A stretch of 64,000 nt of DNA from Streptosporangium lutulentum (GCF_030811455.1 NZ_JAUSQU010000001.1:186001-250000), one strand, 5' to 3'; shown: positions 44,769 through 53,117, counted from the first letter of the stretch. The notes: generated by a model from the letters alone, not told the origin. A program made the numbers and translations.

Positions 44769-45079
44769 GCAACGCGATCCCGAGCCACCGGGCCGTCTGC
44801 GCCCTGCGCAGACGGCCCGGTGACGTGCGCGGCCGAACCTGCCGGACCTTGCCCGGCTCGTCTGAGGCTGTTCGAACGGAGACGCCCCCTGAGTGGTCAT
44901 GGGACGTCTCATCCCAGCAGTCGGCGCTGCCGGCTCGGCGCAACGGTGCACAGGGTCTTCACTCTTCCTCCACTGCACCCACGTAGCTTCGGCGACCTGG
45001 CCGCCCAGTCGCGGCTTTTCCTACATCGCAACGACAAAGCAGACCGCGAGCATGAGGCTCGCTCCGACGAGGGGGACAG
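44769..45079. other. Gap between the hydrolase and the PPOX gene
   Basis: An imperfect GC-rich hairpin right after the hydrolase stop (GGGCCGTCTGCGC ... GCGCAGACGGCCC, about 44798-44818, tight loop) is a likely terminator. No gene is seen in the rest. Confidence 0.45.
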
Positions 45080-45844
45080 ATGAGCCGCAACTACCATTCG
45101 ATCGCATTCACCGAGCCGGTCCTGGACGCGCAGGACCGGTACGGAAGCCGGACCGCTGTCCACCGCACGGACCGGCATCTCGCCAGCCCGAGGCCTTCGA
45201 GCATCGGGGCGGCAGACAGGACGGGCTCAGCTCCGAACACCGAGGCTGCGGAGACCGATGGACTCGATCAGATCAAGGATCCCTTGGGCCGCACCGAACG
45301 AGACTTCATCGCCGGGCGGGACGGCTTCTATCTGGCGACGGTCGCCACCAGCGGTTGGCCGTACGTCCAATTCCGCGGCGGCCCACCAGGATTCGTGACA
45401 ACCCCCGACGGGCACACCCTGGCTTGGGCCGACTTCCGAGGCAATCGTCAGTACATCAGCACCGGCAACGTGGCGCACGACCCGCGCGTATCCATCATCT
45501 TCATGGACTACGCCCGCCGGCTGCGCCTCAAGATCTTCGGAGTCGCGACCATCAACGATGTACGCCACCGAGGACCGTCGTCAAGTGCGTCCGCGGTCCC
45601 GGGGTACCGGGCGATCGTCGAACGTGAGGTGCGCGTCGAGGTCAAAGCGTTCGACTGGAACTGCCCTCAGCACATCACTCCGCGCTACACAGCCGAGGAA
45701 GTGGCGCCCTTGCTGCAACCGCTTCGGCGCCGCATTGACGCCCTAGAGGCCGAGAACGACCTTCTTCGCGTCCGGGTCGCATCATTCCTGTCGGACCCCG
45801 AGACACGTCTATCCCAGCCACAACAACCGGAGGAGAGCCGGTGA
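45080..45844 (+). CDS. Pyridoxamine 5'-phosphate oxidase-like flavoprotein
   Basis: 254 aa; GAGGGGGACAG precedes the ATG. The split-barrel FMN-binding domain lies at about 75-190: FIAGRDGFYLATVATSGWPYVQFRGGPPGFVTTPDGHTLAWADFRGNRQYISTGNVAHDPRVSIIFMDYARRLRLKIFG. The C-terminus ends in a coiled coil (LLQPLRRRIDALEAENDLLRVRVASFL). The family reduces or oxidises small substrates with FMN or F420; the substrate is unknown. The stop overlaps the GTG of the DUF2630 gene. Confidence 0.88.
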   Translation: MSRNYHSIAFTEPVLDAQDRYGSRTAVHRTDRHLASPRPSSIGAADRTGSAPNTEAAETDGLDQIKDPLGRTERDFIAGRDGFYLATVATSGWPYVQFRGGPPGFVTTPDGHTLAWADFRGNRQYISTGNVAHDPRVSIIFMDYARRLRLKIFGVATINDVRHRGPSSSASAVPGYRAIVEREVRVEVKAFDWNCPQHITPRYTAEEVAPLLQPLRRRIDALEAENDLLRVRVASFLSDPETRLSQPQQPEESR

Positions 45845-46086
45845 ACGACGACAACATCCTGGACCGGATCACCGCACTGGTCGATCGTGAGCACAAGTTG
45901 CGCAGTCATCGGGCAGACGGCTCCCTGGACGAACGGACCGAACACCATGAGCTGCACGCGGTCGAGGCGGAACTCGATCAGTGCTGGGACCTTCTCCGCC
46001 AACGTCGCGCGAAGCGGGACTTCGGCGGAGACCCTGATGAGGCCGTCCCCAGGTCCGCTTCAGTGGTCAAGAGCTACTGGCAGTAG
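45841..46086 (+). CDS. DUF2630 family protein
   Basis: 81 aa (DNILDRITALVDREHKLRSHRADGSLDERTEHHELHAVEAELDQCWDLLRQRRAKRDFGGDPDEA...), matching DUF2630 in length and in the LDQCWDLLRQRRA motif. It is a two-helix hairpin protein of unknown role. The GTG start overlaps the PPOX gene stop, so it is translationally coupled and probably a partner of that flavoprotein. Confidence 0.88.
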   Translation: MNDDNILDRITALVDREHKLRSHRADGSLDERTEHHELHAVEAELDQCWDLLRQRRAKRDFGGDPDEAVPRSASVVKSYWQ

Positions 46087-46568
46087 GTCGGGGACAGGGC
46101 TCGACCTGGGCTCTGCTGCCTGCAAGTAGCCCGAAGGCGACGAGCCTGCAACTTCGCGAAGCAGGCTCTCATGAGCCGCACCAACGTCCACAGCCGTCGC
46201 GATTCGAACGGCCGGAGACGTCCGTTCGGTGATCAGTGCCGTCCCGGCGAGGGTCGTTCAGCCTCTCGCTCCGAGCCACCTTCCGAGGATCCGACTCGGT
46301 TTCCGACCTTTCCCGCGGCGCGGCCAACAACAGTGGTTGTCGCCGGTAGCCACCGCGAATGTTCCTGAACTTTCGGGGGGCGCACCCTGATCTTTGGGAA
46401 CGCGTGGCCGTACACCGCGTCCCCTGGGAAGGTCGTGGCGTCCCCCTCGGAATCCGTGCCAGGGGGGACAGGGCGGAGGACGCCGCACAGAAACCCTTCA
46501 CGCCATGCGCAAGAGACGAGAGGCGAGCCGGATCAGCACCGATCACCATCGCCATCGGCAAGGGCTAG
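46087..46568. other. Gap before IS701
   Basis: About 480 bases with no convincing gene or RNA. The last four bases (CTAG, 46565-46568) are the target duplicated by the IS701 element. Confidence 0.4.
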
Positions 46569-47990
46569 TACTACAGTCATGTTTCGTGATCTATAACTGG
46601 ATCTTGTTGTGGCGGAGCCAGCGTTTCCAATAGTGGCTGCTGCGGGCGCGGGCTTGGTGGGCGCGTCGGTTGTGCGACCAGGTGAGAGCCCGTTGAAGGA
46701 TCTGATCGATCGGGTGGATGGCGGCGCTGGTCAGGTGTGCCAGGAGACGACGGATCTCGGCTGGGGTGAGGGGGACCAGGCCGCGCGTGCTTTTGGGGCG
46801 TTGGCAGCGGTGACGGCGAGGTAGGCGTGGGCGAGCATGGCCAAGGTGATGTGGCGGTGCCAGCCGTCGTAGCGGCGGACCTGGTACTGGTCCAGGCCGA
46901 CTTCGTTCTTGGCCGATTGGAAGCATTCCTCGATCGCCCAGCGGGCGCCGGCGATGCGAATGAGCTGGTCCAGGGTGGTGTCTGTGGGTCCGAAGCACAG
47001 ATAGAAGGCCAGTTCCAGCTCGCCCCGGTCATTGGGCGTAAGGCTGCGGCGCACCAGCAGCCACCGCTGGAAGCCGCCGGGTCCGCCGAGGTGATCCTCC
47101 GAGTGGGGCGGCAGGGTCGCCATCGCCCAGTCATACAACCTCAGTCCCTTGGTCCCCTCGCCCGCCGACAGGCGTTTCCACGCCTGCTCAGGCGCATCTG
47201 CGGTCACCGCATCAGCTCGTGAGCCGGTGTTGCCGTAACCGATGCCAGCGCCGACCGACTGACTTTTGGGTACGGCGACCACATACCCGACCTTGCGTTT
47301 CTCCAGGTAGAGACGGAACTTGTGATCCTGGCCGTACGCCTCGTCCGCGGTCACCCAGGAAGCGGGTACTCCGCCTTCCAGGGCCCGGCCCAGCATCGCT
47401 GCCGCCAGCGCCGGCTTGGTGGCGAACCCCACCTCCTTCGGGACGCCGGCCTGCTCGCAGCGATCCCGGTCGCTCAGCCAGGACTTCGGCATATACAGCT
47501 CGGCATCCATCAACGCCCGCCCTCGTGGCGTCGCGTACGCGAGAAACACCCCGAGTTGGCAGTTCTCCACCCGGCCCGCTGTCCCTGAATACTGCCGCTG
47601 AACCCCGGCCGATCGGGTGCCCTTCTTGACGAACCCGGTCTCATCCACGATCAGCACGCCGCCCGGATCCCCAAGCTGCTCGATCACATAATCACGCAGG
47701 TCAATGCGGACATCTCGAGGATCCCACCGCACGTTGTTCAGCAATCGCTGCATCCGATGAGGGTGGGAATCACCTGCGGCCTCCGCCAGTTGCCAGCCGT
47801 TCTTACGCTCCACCGGCGCCAGTAGCCCGACGAGATATGCCCGCGCCTGCCGACGCGGCTCTACCCGACCGAACCGACTCGCGACCCGCGCGAACAATCC
47901 ATCCAGCCCTGCTGCCCAAGACTGCAGATCCTCAGACGTCACTACATCCGACACAAGACAAACTATAGATCACGAAACATGACTGTAGTA
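46569..47990 (-). mobile_element. IS701-family element
   Basis: Terminal inverted repeats begin TACTACAGTCATGTTTCGTG at 46569 and, reversed, at 47990, and extend about 28 bases. CTAG flanks both sides (46565-46568, 47991-47994), the expected 4-bp duplication. Confidence 0.9.
46731..47954 (-). CDS. IS701-family transposase (possible -1 frameshift near the C-terminus)
   Basis: 407 aa in the open frame. DDE core: GVLIVDETGFVKKGTRSAGVQRQYSGTAGRVENCQLGVFLAY (first Asp), WVTADEAYGQDHKFRLYLEKR (second Asp) and RWAIEECFQSAKNEVGLDQYQVRRYDGWHRHI (Glu). Homology appears to switch frame at CCCAAAA (46787-46793 complement): KSTRGLVPLTPAEIRRLLAHL then RALTWSHNRRAHQARARSSH and YWKRWLRHNKIQL follow in the -1 frame to about 46591. 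This is either a frameshift mutation near the end or a -1 slip that yields a protein of about 454 aa. All catalytic residues precede it. Confidence 0.88.
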   Translation of the reverse strand: MSDVVTSEDLQSWAAGLDGLFARVASRFGRVEPRRQARAYLVGLLAPVERKNGWQLAEAAGDSHPHRMQRLLNNVRWDPRDVRIDLRDYVIEQLGDPGGVLIVDETGFVKKGTRSAGVQRQYSGTAGRVENCQLGVFLAYATPRGRALMDAELYMPKSWLSDRDRCEQAGVPKEVGFATKPALAAAMLGRALEGGVPASWVTADEAYGQDHKFRLYLEKRKVGYVVAVPKSQSVGAGIGYGNTGSRADAVTADAPEQAWKRLSAGEGTKGLRLYDWAMATLPPHSEDHLGGPGGFQRWLLVRRSLTPNDRGELELAFYLCFGPTDTTLDQLIRIAGARWAIEECFQSAKNEVGLDQYQVRRYDGWHRHITLAMLAHAYLAVTAANAPKARAAWSPSPQPRSVVSWHT

Positions 47991-47994
47991 CTAG

Positions 47995-49044
47995 TACTCC
48001 AGCCGTAGATCGAGATGAGTAGCGGTAAGAGGAGGCTCTACCTGCCGAGGTCAGGGGTGTGCCCGGGTGTGCCCGGGTGTGCCCGGGCAGATCCTGAGTG
48101 ATACGCGGACGGCCACCGCTGTGACCATTCAGGTGCGATGGAACTGAAGACCATGCGGTGGCCGCGTTGGCCAGAGTAGAACACCTCGACGCTCCTCGCC
48201 TGCAGGCCGGATTGGATGACGCGTTCGCCCAGGTGGCGGGCCGGTTCAGACGGCGCGAGGTCCGGCTGCGCGCCCGAGCCTGTATCCAGGGGCTACTGTC
48301 CGGTCTGGAACGCAAGACCAGCTGGTCACTGGCCGAATACGCCGGCGAGAAGACACCCGACGGCATGCAACGGCTGTTCACGACCGCGAAGTGGGACGTC
48401 GACGGGGTCCGCGATGACATACGCGACTACCTGATCGAGCACCTGGGCGCCCCTGATGGGGTGCTGGTGGGCGATGACACCGGCTTTGAGAAGAAGGGCA
48501 CCCACTCCGCAGGAGTGCAACGGCAGTACACCGGCACCGCCGGGAAGATCACCAACTGTCAGATCGGCGTGTTCCTCGGCTACGCCTCCACCCGAGGCCG
48601 CGCCCTGCTGGACCGGGAACTGTATCTTCCCCATCTGTCGTGGATCGCCGATACCGACCGATGCGCGCAGGCGAGAATCCCTGATGAGACGGGGTTTGCC
48701 ACCAAGCCGCAGTTGCTGCGGGCGATGATCGAGCGGGCGATCACCGCCGGGGTGCCGTTCTCCTGGGTGACGGCCGATGAGGCCTACGGCGACAACGGCC
48801 CCCTGCGACGTTTCCTGGAAACCGGGCAGATCGGCTACGTGCTGGCCGTGGCCTGTGACCATCAGATCACCACCGGCGCGGGCAAGGTCCGGGCCGATGT
48901 CATCGTCAAGAAGATCCCCAAAGCCGCCTGGCAACGACTCTCCTGCGGCCCTGGAGCCAAAGGAGAGCGACGCTATGACTGGGCGCTGATCGCCACCACC
49001 AGCCCGGCTCACCGCTTGCTGGTCCGCCGCTCCCTCAGCAAGCC
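47995..49044 (+). mobile_element. 3'-truncated IS701-like element
   Basis: It begins TACTCCAGCCGTAGATCG directly after the CTAG shared with the first IS701, suggesting both used the same target site. The right end is missing. The transposase frame runs into the body of a HigB-like toxin gene near 49041. Confidence 0.65.
48055..48087. repeat. Tandem repeat GGGTGTGCCC x3
   Basis: Three exact 10-base units followed by GGG, located in the leader of the truncated IS701 transposase gene. It is possibly a slipped-strand expansion; no function is known. Confidence 0.7.
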
Positions 49045-49054
49045 AAGGAGCTGA
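48158..49054 (+). pseudogene. C-terminally truncated IS701-type transposase
   Basis: 298 aa remain of a protein normally over 400 aa. Two acidic catalytic positions are present (GVLVGDDTGFEKKGTHSAGVQRQY; WVTADEAYGDNGPLRRFLETG). The sequence breaks off after HRLLVRRSLS, losing the catalytic Glu domain. The last residues before the stop (KPRS) are toxin-gene DNA read in another frame. It is related to, but clearly different from, the intact copy next to it. Confidence 0.85.
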
Positions 49055-49230
49055 GACCCGGATCCAGCGGGCGGAGCGAAGTGCGACTGCTCTTCGTTTT
49101 CGACCCTTGGCGTCAAGCTGTGTTCCTGGTCGCCGGAGACAGGTCGGGTGACTGGAGCGGTTGGTATGACGTGGCGATCAAAGCGGCAGAGGTGCGTTTT
49201 GCCCGGTACCTCGAGGAGAGGGAACAATGA
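49045..49230 (+). pseudogene. 3' fragment of a HigB-like toxin gene
   Basis: The frame AAG GAG CTG ... reads KELRPGSSGRSEVRLLFVFDPWRQ, then AVFLVAGDRSGDWSGWYDVAIKAAEVRFARYLEEREQ, the conserved C-terminal half (61 aa) of Gp49-like/HigB toxins. The first 50-60 residues were replaced by the truncated IS701. The stop overlaps the antitoxin start (ATGA). No start codon or ribosome site remains in a natural position, although GTG 49081 is in frame. Confidence 0.8.
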
Positions 49231-49565
49231 GCGATCAGGCGGTGACATGGGAGGAACTGCGTGCTGAGCTTGTCCAGCCCGGCGACGAGCAGGAGGTCGC
49301 CCAACTCCGCGATGAGCTGGTAGCTCGTCAGCGCGCCTACCAACTCGCTGAAGCCAGACGCAAGCTTGGCCTGCGGCAGGAGGATGTCGCTCAGGCGATG
49401 GGCGTGTCACAGGCCCGCATCTCGCAGATCGAGAGTGGCGTGATCAGCGAAGTTGCCACCTTGGCCGCTTATGTGACGGCGCTCGGAGGTCAGCTCAAGA
49501 TCGTGGCAGATTTCGGCGACTCTGCCATGGTGCTCGATATGCCTCGCGGTCGCCGTACTGGGTGA
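49227..49565 (+). CDS. HigA-like XRE antitoxin (second module)
   Basis: 112 aa; GAGAGGGAACA precedes the ATG. The helical N-terminus is followed by the HTH (YQLAEARRKLGLRQEDVAQAMGVSQARISQIESGVISEVATLAAYVTALGGQLKIVADFGD, about 38-98). Position and overlap identify it as the antitoxin of the preceding broken toxin. It is unrelated in detail to the antitoxin at 23419, so these are two independent modules. Confidence 0.87.
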   Translation: MSDQAVTWEELRAELVQPGDEQEVAQLRDELVARQRAYQLAEARRKLGLRQEDVAQAMGVSQARISQIESGVISEVATLAAYVTALGGQLKIVADFGDSAMVLDMPRGRRTG

Positions 49566-50157
49566 TCGTGTCCATGATGGATGCTGCGGTTCCCTTGTTC
49601 TTCTCTCCTTGCGGACTTTCGCGTTGCTGCCGCGCAGTCTGGCCGCGTGTCGTACTTGAGTGACCAGCCGGGTGACAACGACGGGGACGGGGCCGGACGC
49701 CAGTGGGCAGGCGTGGACCGTACGCCCAGGTCGGAGCCGGTGGGTGGTGTGCGGCGAGCGCGGCCTTCATCGGCGGCCACTGCCGTACCACCGGAGCGCG
49801 TCCGCCGGATCCGCGACTGCCTCTGCGGGGCGTAGCGCCCGCAGAAGGCCACCTCGGCAAAACGGCGGAGAGTTACCTGGCCGGGCTCCACCTGCGGGGC
49901 GCCGTCGTTCGGATGTGAATCCTCCGGCCCGCCTGAAGATCCGAATTCAGAACAGGCTCCAGAAGGCCGCGCGTACGGAGTCGTGTCTCATCCGCTCCGT
50001 GAGGTCTTTGAGGCTCGCGCCCGAGCCGATCGCGATCGTGTTCCCGATGTGCCGGAGATCGTGAAAGTGCAGGTGTCAGAGGCGGGTTCGCTGGATTTTC
50101 CGCGATCGCCACCGGGGTTCCCGGGATCCGGAGCTTGCCAACCGGCGGTCATGGGTT
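49566..50157. other. Gap holding AICE right-end copy 3
   Basis: No gene is convincing. The segment 49659-49740 (CCGGGTGACAACGACGGGG, then GTGGACCGTACGCCCAGGTC) matches the right ends of elements A and B, but no tRNA-Val copy follows. It therefore marks the eroded end of a third element. The remainder up to 50157 looks non-coding. Confidence 0.5.
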
Positions 50158-50188
50158 ACTGTTCTAGAACAGAGTGTTCTAGAACAGT
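50158..50188 (+). promoter_or_regulatory. Double-palindrome operator upstream of trpB
   Basis: Two perfect copies of TGTTCTAGAACA (50160-50171 and 50175-50186) are separated by GAG, and the whole 31-base block is itself symmetric. It ends 18 bases before the trpB start, so a bound repressor would block transcription or the ribosome site. The GntR protein at the end of the operon is the natural candidate. Confidence 0.72.
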
Positions 50189-50205
50189 AGGGGGAGAAGG
50201 CGCTC

Positions 50206-51423
50206 ATGGGAGAGATGTCCTGGTCCGGTCGGCAGGGCGTCGCGGTGCCCGCCGCCGCCCGCGCGATGAGCGACCCCGGCGCCACCGGCCGGTTCGGGAC
50301 CTACGGCGGTCGGTACGTGCCGGAGTCGCTGATCCCGGCTTGTCACGAGATCGAGGCGGCGTTTCGTGAGGCCTGGAGCGACCCCGAGTTCCGCGGCAGG
50401 CTCGACACCCTGCTCACGGTCTACGCCGGTCGGCCCACTCCGCTGACCCCCGCCTGGAGGCTCTCCCATGAGCTCGGCATCACCCTGTTCCTCAAACGCG
50501 AGGACCTCGCGCACACCGGCTCACACAAGATCAACAATGTGATCGGCCAGGCGCTGCTCGCTCACCGCATGGGCAAGGAACGGCTGCTGGCCGAGACCGG
50601 CGCAGGCCAGCACGGCGTCGCCACGGCCACCGCCGCGGCGCTCCTGGGCCTCAAGGCGACCGTGTTCATGGGCGAGCGCGACATCGAACGGCAGGAGCTC
50701 AACGTTCTGCGGATGAACGTGCTGGGCGCGGAGGTCGTGCCGGTCACGACCGGGAGCCGCACCCTCAAGGACGCCTGCAACGAGGCGATGCGGCACTGGG
50801 TGTCGTCGGTGGACGACTCCTACTACTGCATCGGGTCGGTGATGGGCCCGCATCCCTATCCGTGGATGGTGCGCGAGTTCCAGCGGGTGATCGGTGAGGA
50901 GGCCCGCGCCCAGTGCGCCGCCGAACTCCCCGTCGGTGTGCCCGACTACGTGGTCGCCTGCGTCGGCGGCGGCTCCAACGCCGCGGGCACGTTCGCCGGC
51001 TTCGCCGACACCACCGCCCGGCTCGTCGGGGTCGAGGCCGAGGGCGGCGCGGCGGCGACCTTCGGCAGGGTCGGGGTGCTGCACGGCTTCCGCTCGCTGG
51101 TCCTCCAGGACGAGGACGGCCAGGTGACGGAGGCCCATTCGGTCGCGGCCGGCCTCGACTACCCGGGGATCGGCCCCGAGCACGCCCATCTACGCGATGG
51201 AGGGCGTGCCCGCTACGAGACCGTGAACGACGAAGAGGTCGTCCAGGCGCTGCTGTGCCTGGCCCGCACCGAGGGGATCCTGGCCGCGCTGGAGTCCTCG
51301 CACGCCGTGGCCTGGGTGATCCGGGCCGCCAAGTCCGGCGAGATCGCGCCGGGGTCGACCGTGATGCTGACTCTCTCCGGCAGGGGAGACAAGGACATCG
51401 CCTCCATCAAGGAGCTGCTGTGA
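50206..51423 (+). CDS. trpB: Tryptophan synthase beta chain
   Basis: 405 aa PLP enzyme that joins indole and serine to give tryptophan. The PLP lysine lies in REDLAHTGSHKINNVIGQALLA, the catalytic Glu in LLAETGAGQHGVATATAAALLG and the phosphate loop in CVGGGSNAAGTFAGFAD. The N-terminus FGTYGGRYVPESLIPACHEIEAAF is canonical. It overlaps trpA by four bases. The usual trpE/D/C genes are absent and a gntR gene follows, so this is probably a second, specially regulated trpBA copy and not the main pathway operon. Confidence 0.96.
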   Translation: MGEMSWSGRQGVAVPAAARAMSDPGATGRFGTYGGRYVPESLIPACHEIEAAFREAWSDPEFRGRLDTLLTVYAGRPTPLTPAWRLSHELGITLFLKREDLAHTGSHKINNVIGQALLAHRMGKERLLAETGAGQHGVATATAAALLGLKATVFMGERDIERQELNVLRMNVLGAEVVPVTTGSRTLKDACNEAMRHWVSSVDDSYYCIGSVMGPHPYPWMVREFQRVIGEEARAQCAAELPVGVPDYVVACVGGGSNAAGTFAGFADTTARLVGVEAEGGAAATFGRVGVLHGFRSLVLQDEDGQVTEAHSVAAGLDYPGIGPEHAHLRDGGRARYETVNDEEVVQALLCLARTEGILAALESSHAVAWVIRAAKSGEIAPGSTVMLTLSGRGDKDIASIKELL

Positions 51424-52193
51424 CCGAGTCCCTGGAAGAATTCCTGATCGCACGCCGTGGCGCGGGGCGTCCCCTGCTGGTGCCCTACGTCACCGCCGGG
51501 GTCACCCCCGGGTGGACGGACGTCGTCCACGCCTACGCCGACGCCGGAGCCGACGCCGTCGAGCTGGGCTTCCCCTTCTCCGATCCCATGCTGGACGGCG
51601 TCACGATCCAGGAGGCCGCAGGCCGGGCGATCGCGGCCGGGACCACGGTCAGGGGGATCCTCAAGGAGGTCGCGACGCTCGACGTCGACGTGCCGCTCAT
51701 CGCGATGACCTACAGCAATCTGGTGGTGCAGCGGAGCGCCGCGGAGTTCTGCGCGGCGCTCACCGCGAGCGGGCTGCGCGGGCTGATCGTGCCCGACTCA
51801 CCCCTGGAGGAGGTCGGGGAGCTGGCGGACGCCGCGGCGGCCGAGGGCCTGGATCTCGTACTGCTCGCCGCTCCGTCCTCCTCCCGGGCCGAACTGCGTG
51901 AGATCACCGAGCGCAGCCGGGGCTTCGTCTACGCCCTGACCCACATGGGCACCACCGGCGAGCGCGGCGAGATTCCCGAACAGGCCGCCCGGCTCGGCCG
52001 CGAGCTCAAGGGACTCACCGACCGGCCGGTCCTGTTCGGTTTCGGAGTCTCCAACCCGGCGCAGGCCGCCGAGCTGGCGGGTCATGCCGACGGTGTCGTG
52101 GTGGCTTCGGCGCTGATGCGCAAGCTCCTCGACGGCGCCCGGCCACACGAACTGGGAGAATATGTGGCGAGCATTCGACGCGCACTCGCCTAG
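51420..52193 (+). CDS. trpA: Tryptophan synthase alpha chain
   Basis: 257 aa TIM barrel that cleaves indole-glycerol phosphate and channels indole to TrpB. The catalytic Glu is in AVELGFPFSDPMLDGVTIQEA, with the catalytic Asp in the same block (MLDG). The flexible loop reads ALTHMGTTGERGEIPEQAARL, where many enzymes have a shorter GVTG-type loop. The phosphate site is FGFGVSNPAQAAELAGHADGVVVASAL. GTG start at 51420 overlaps the trpB stop. The PMLDGVTIQ and HMGTTGERGE variants suggest a divergent subfamily. Confidence 0.94.
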   Translation: MTESLEEFLIARRGAGRPLLVPYVTAGVTPGWTDVVHAYADAGADAVELGFPFSDPMLDGVTIQEAAGRAIAAGTTVRGILKEVATLDVDVPLIAMTYSNLVVQRSAAEFCAALTASGLRGLIVPDSPLEEVGELADAAAAEGLDLVLLAAPSSSRAELREITERSRGFVYALTHMGTTGERGEIPEQAARLGRELKGLTDRPVLFGFGVSNPAQAAELAGHADGVVVASALMRKLLDGARPHELGEYVASIRRALA

Positions 52194-52200
52194 GAGTCAG

Positions 52201-52947
52201 ATGAGCAGTACGCCCCGCTACCGCGCCATCGCCGACGACCTGACCCAAAAGATCAAGTCGGGCCACTACCGCGCGGGCGAGGCGTTGCCCGCGCAGCGTG
52301 AGCTCAGCGCCCTCTACGGCGTGACGATGATGACGCTGCGGCAGGCGTTGCAGGTCCTCAGCGGCGAGGGTCTGATCGTCCAGCGGGCCGGCCGCGGCAC
52401 TTATGTGACGCCGGCCAGCGCGGAGTACCCCCTCGACACGCTGCGCAGTCTCGGCGACGATCTGCGCAGGCAGGGTTACCCCCTGCGGACCGAGGTGCTG
52501 TCGGCCGCGATCCGGCAGGCCCCGCGCTCGCTCACCCGGCTGCTGGGCGACGCGCCGGCCGGCCGCCGGGCCCTCCGGCTGGCACGCGTACGGCATCTGC
52601 TGGGTCAGCCCGCCGTTCACCAGATCTCCTGGATCATCGAGCCGCACGCCTCAGCGATCAAGGGGACCGACTTCACCGAGACCCCGCTGTACACCGCGCT
52701 CACCGACGTCGGCGCGCGAGTGCACCGGGCGACCGAACGGGTCAGGCCGGCCCTGCTCACCGGCCTGGTCGCGGCGCGGCTGCGGCACCCGGAGGGCAGC
52801 CCGGTCTTCGTCAGTGAACGGGCGACCTATGACGACCAGGGCGCCCTGGTCGTCATGGACCACGCCACGATCCTCGGCGAGTGGATGGAGATCAGGACCG
52901 AGCGCAAGGCCACGGACCTGTCGCTGCACTGGGCCTCCCAGCGCTGA
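52201..52947 (+). CDS. GntR/HutC-family regulator in the trpBA operon
   Basis: 248 aa; TAGGAGTCAG precedes the ATG, seven bases after the trpA stop. Winged HTH: YRAIADDLTQKIKSGHYRAGEALPAQRELSALYGVTMMTLRQALQVLSGEGLIVQRAGRGTYV (about 7-69). The UTRA ligand domain follows, with RLARVRHLLGQPAVHQISWIIEPHA and VFVSERATYDDQGALVVMDHATILGEW. It probably autoregulates trpBA through the TGTTCTAGAACA repeats. The effector is unknown, plausibly a tryptophan-pathway metabolite. Confidence 0.92.
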   Translation: MSSTPRYRAIADDLTQKIKSGHYRAGEALPAQRELSALYGVTMMTLRQALQVLSGEGLIVQRAGRGTYVTPASAEYPLDTLRSLGDDLRRQGYPLRTEVLSAAIRQAPRSLTRLLGDAPAGRRALRLARVRHLLGQPAVHQISWIIEPHASAIKGTDFTETPLYTALTDVGARVHRATERVRPALLTGLVAARLRHPEGSPVFVSERATYDDQGALVVMDHATILGEWMEIRTERKATDLSLHWASQR

Positions 52948-53117
52948 CCGTCCACGGTTTCTCGGTGGCTCACCGCGGTGTTCGCTTACACCGCCCCCAA
53001 TTGACGATCACCCCCTTCGGCGTCGTCTGGCCCGTGCTCTCGGCGTCTCGGTCGGCGGGGCGTCATCCTTTGATCGCAGGGAGACGCGACCCCGGGCGGA
53101 TGACGCCCCGCCCCGGC

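Noticed and set aside
48055..48087. Possible CRISPR-like repeat
   Set aside because: Three contiguous 10-base units without spacers; a simple tandem repeat. No CRISPR array or cas gene is seen anywhere in the window.
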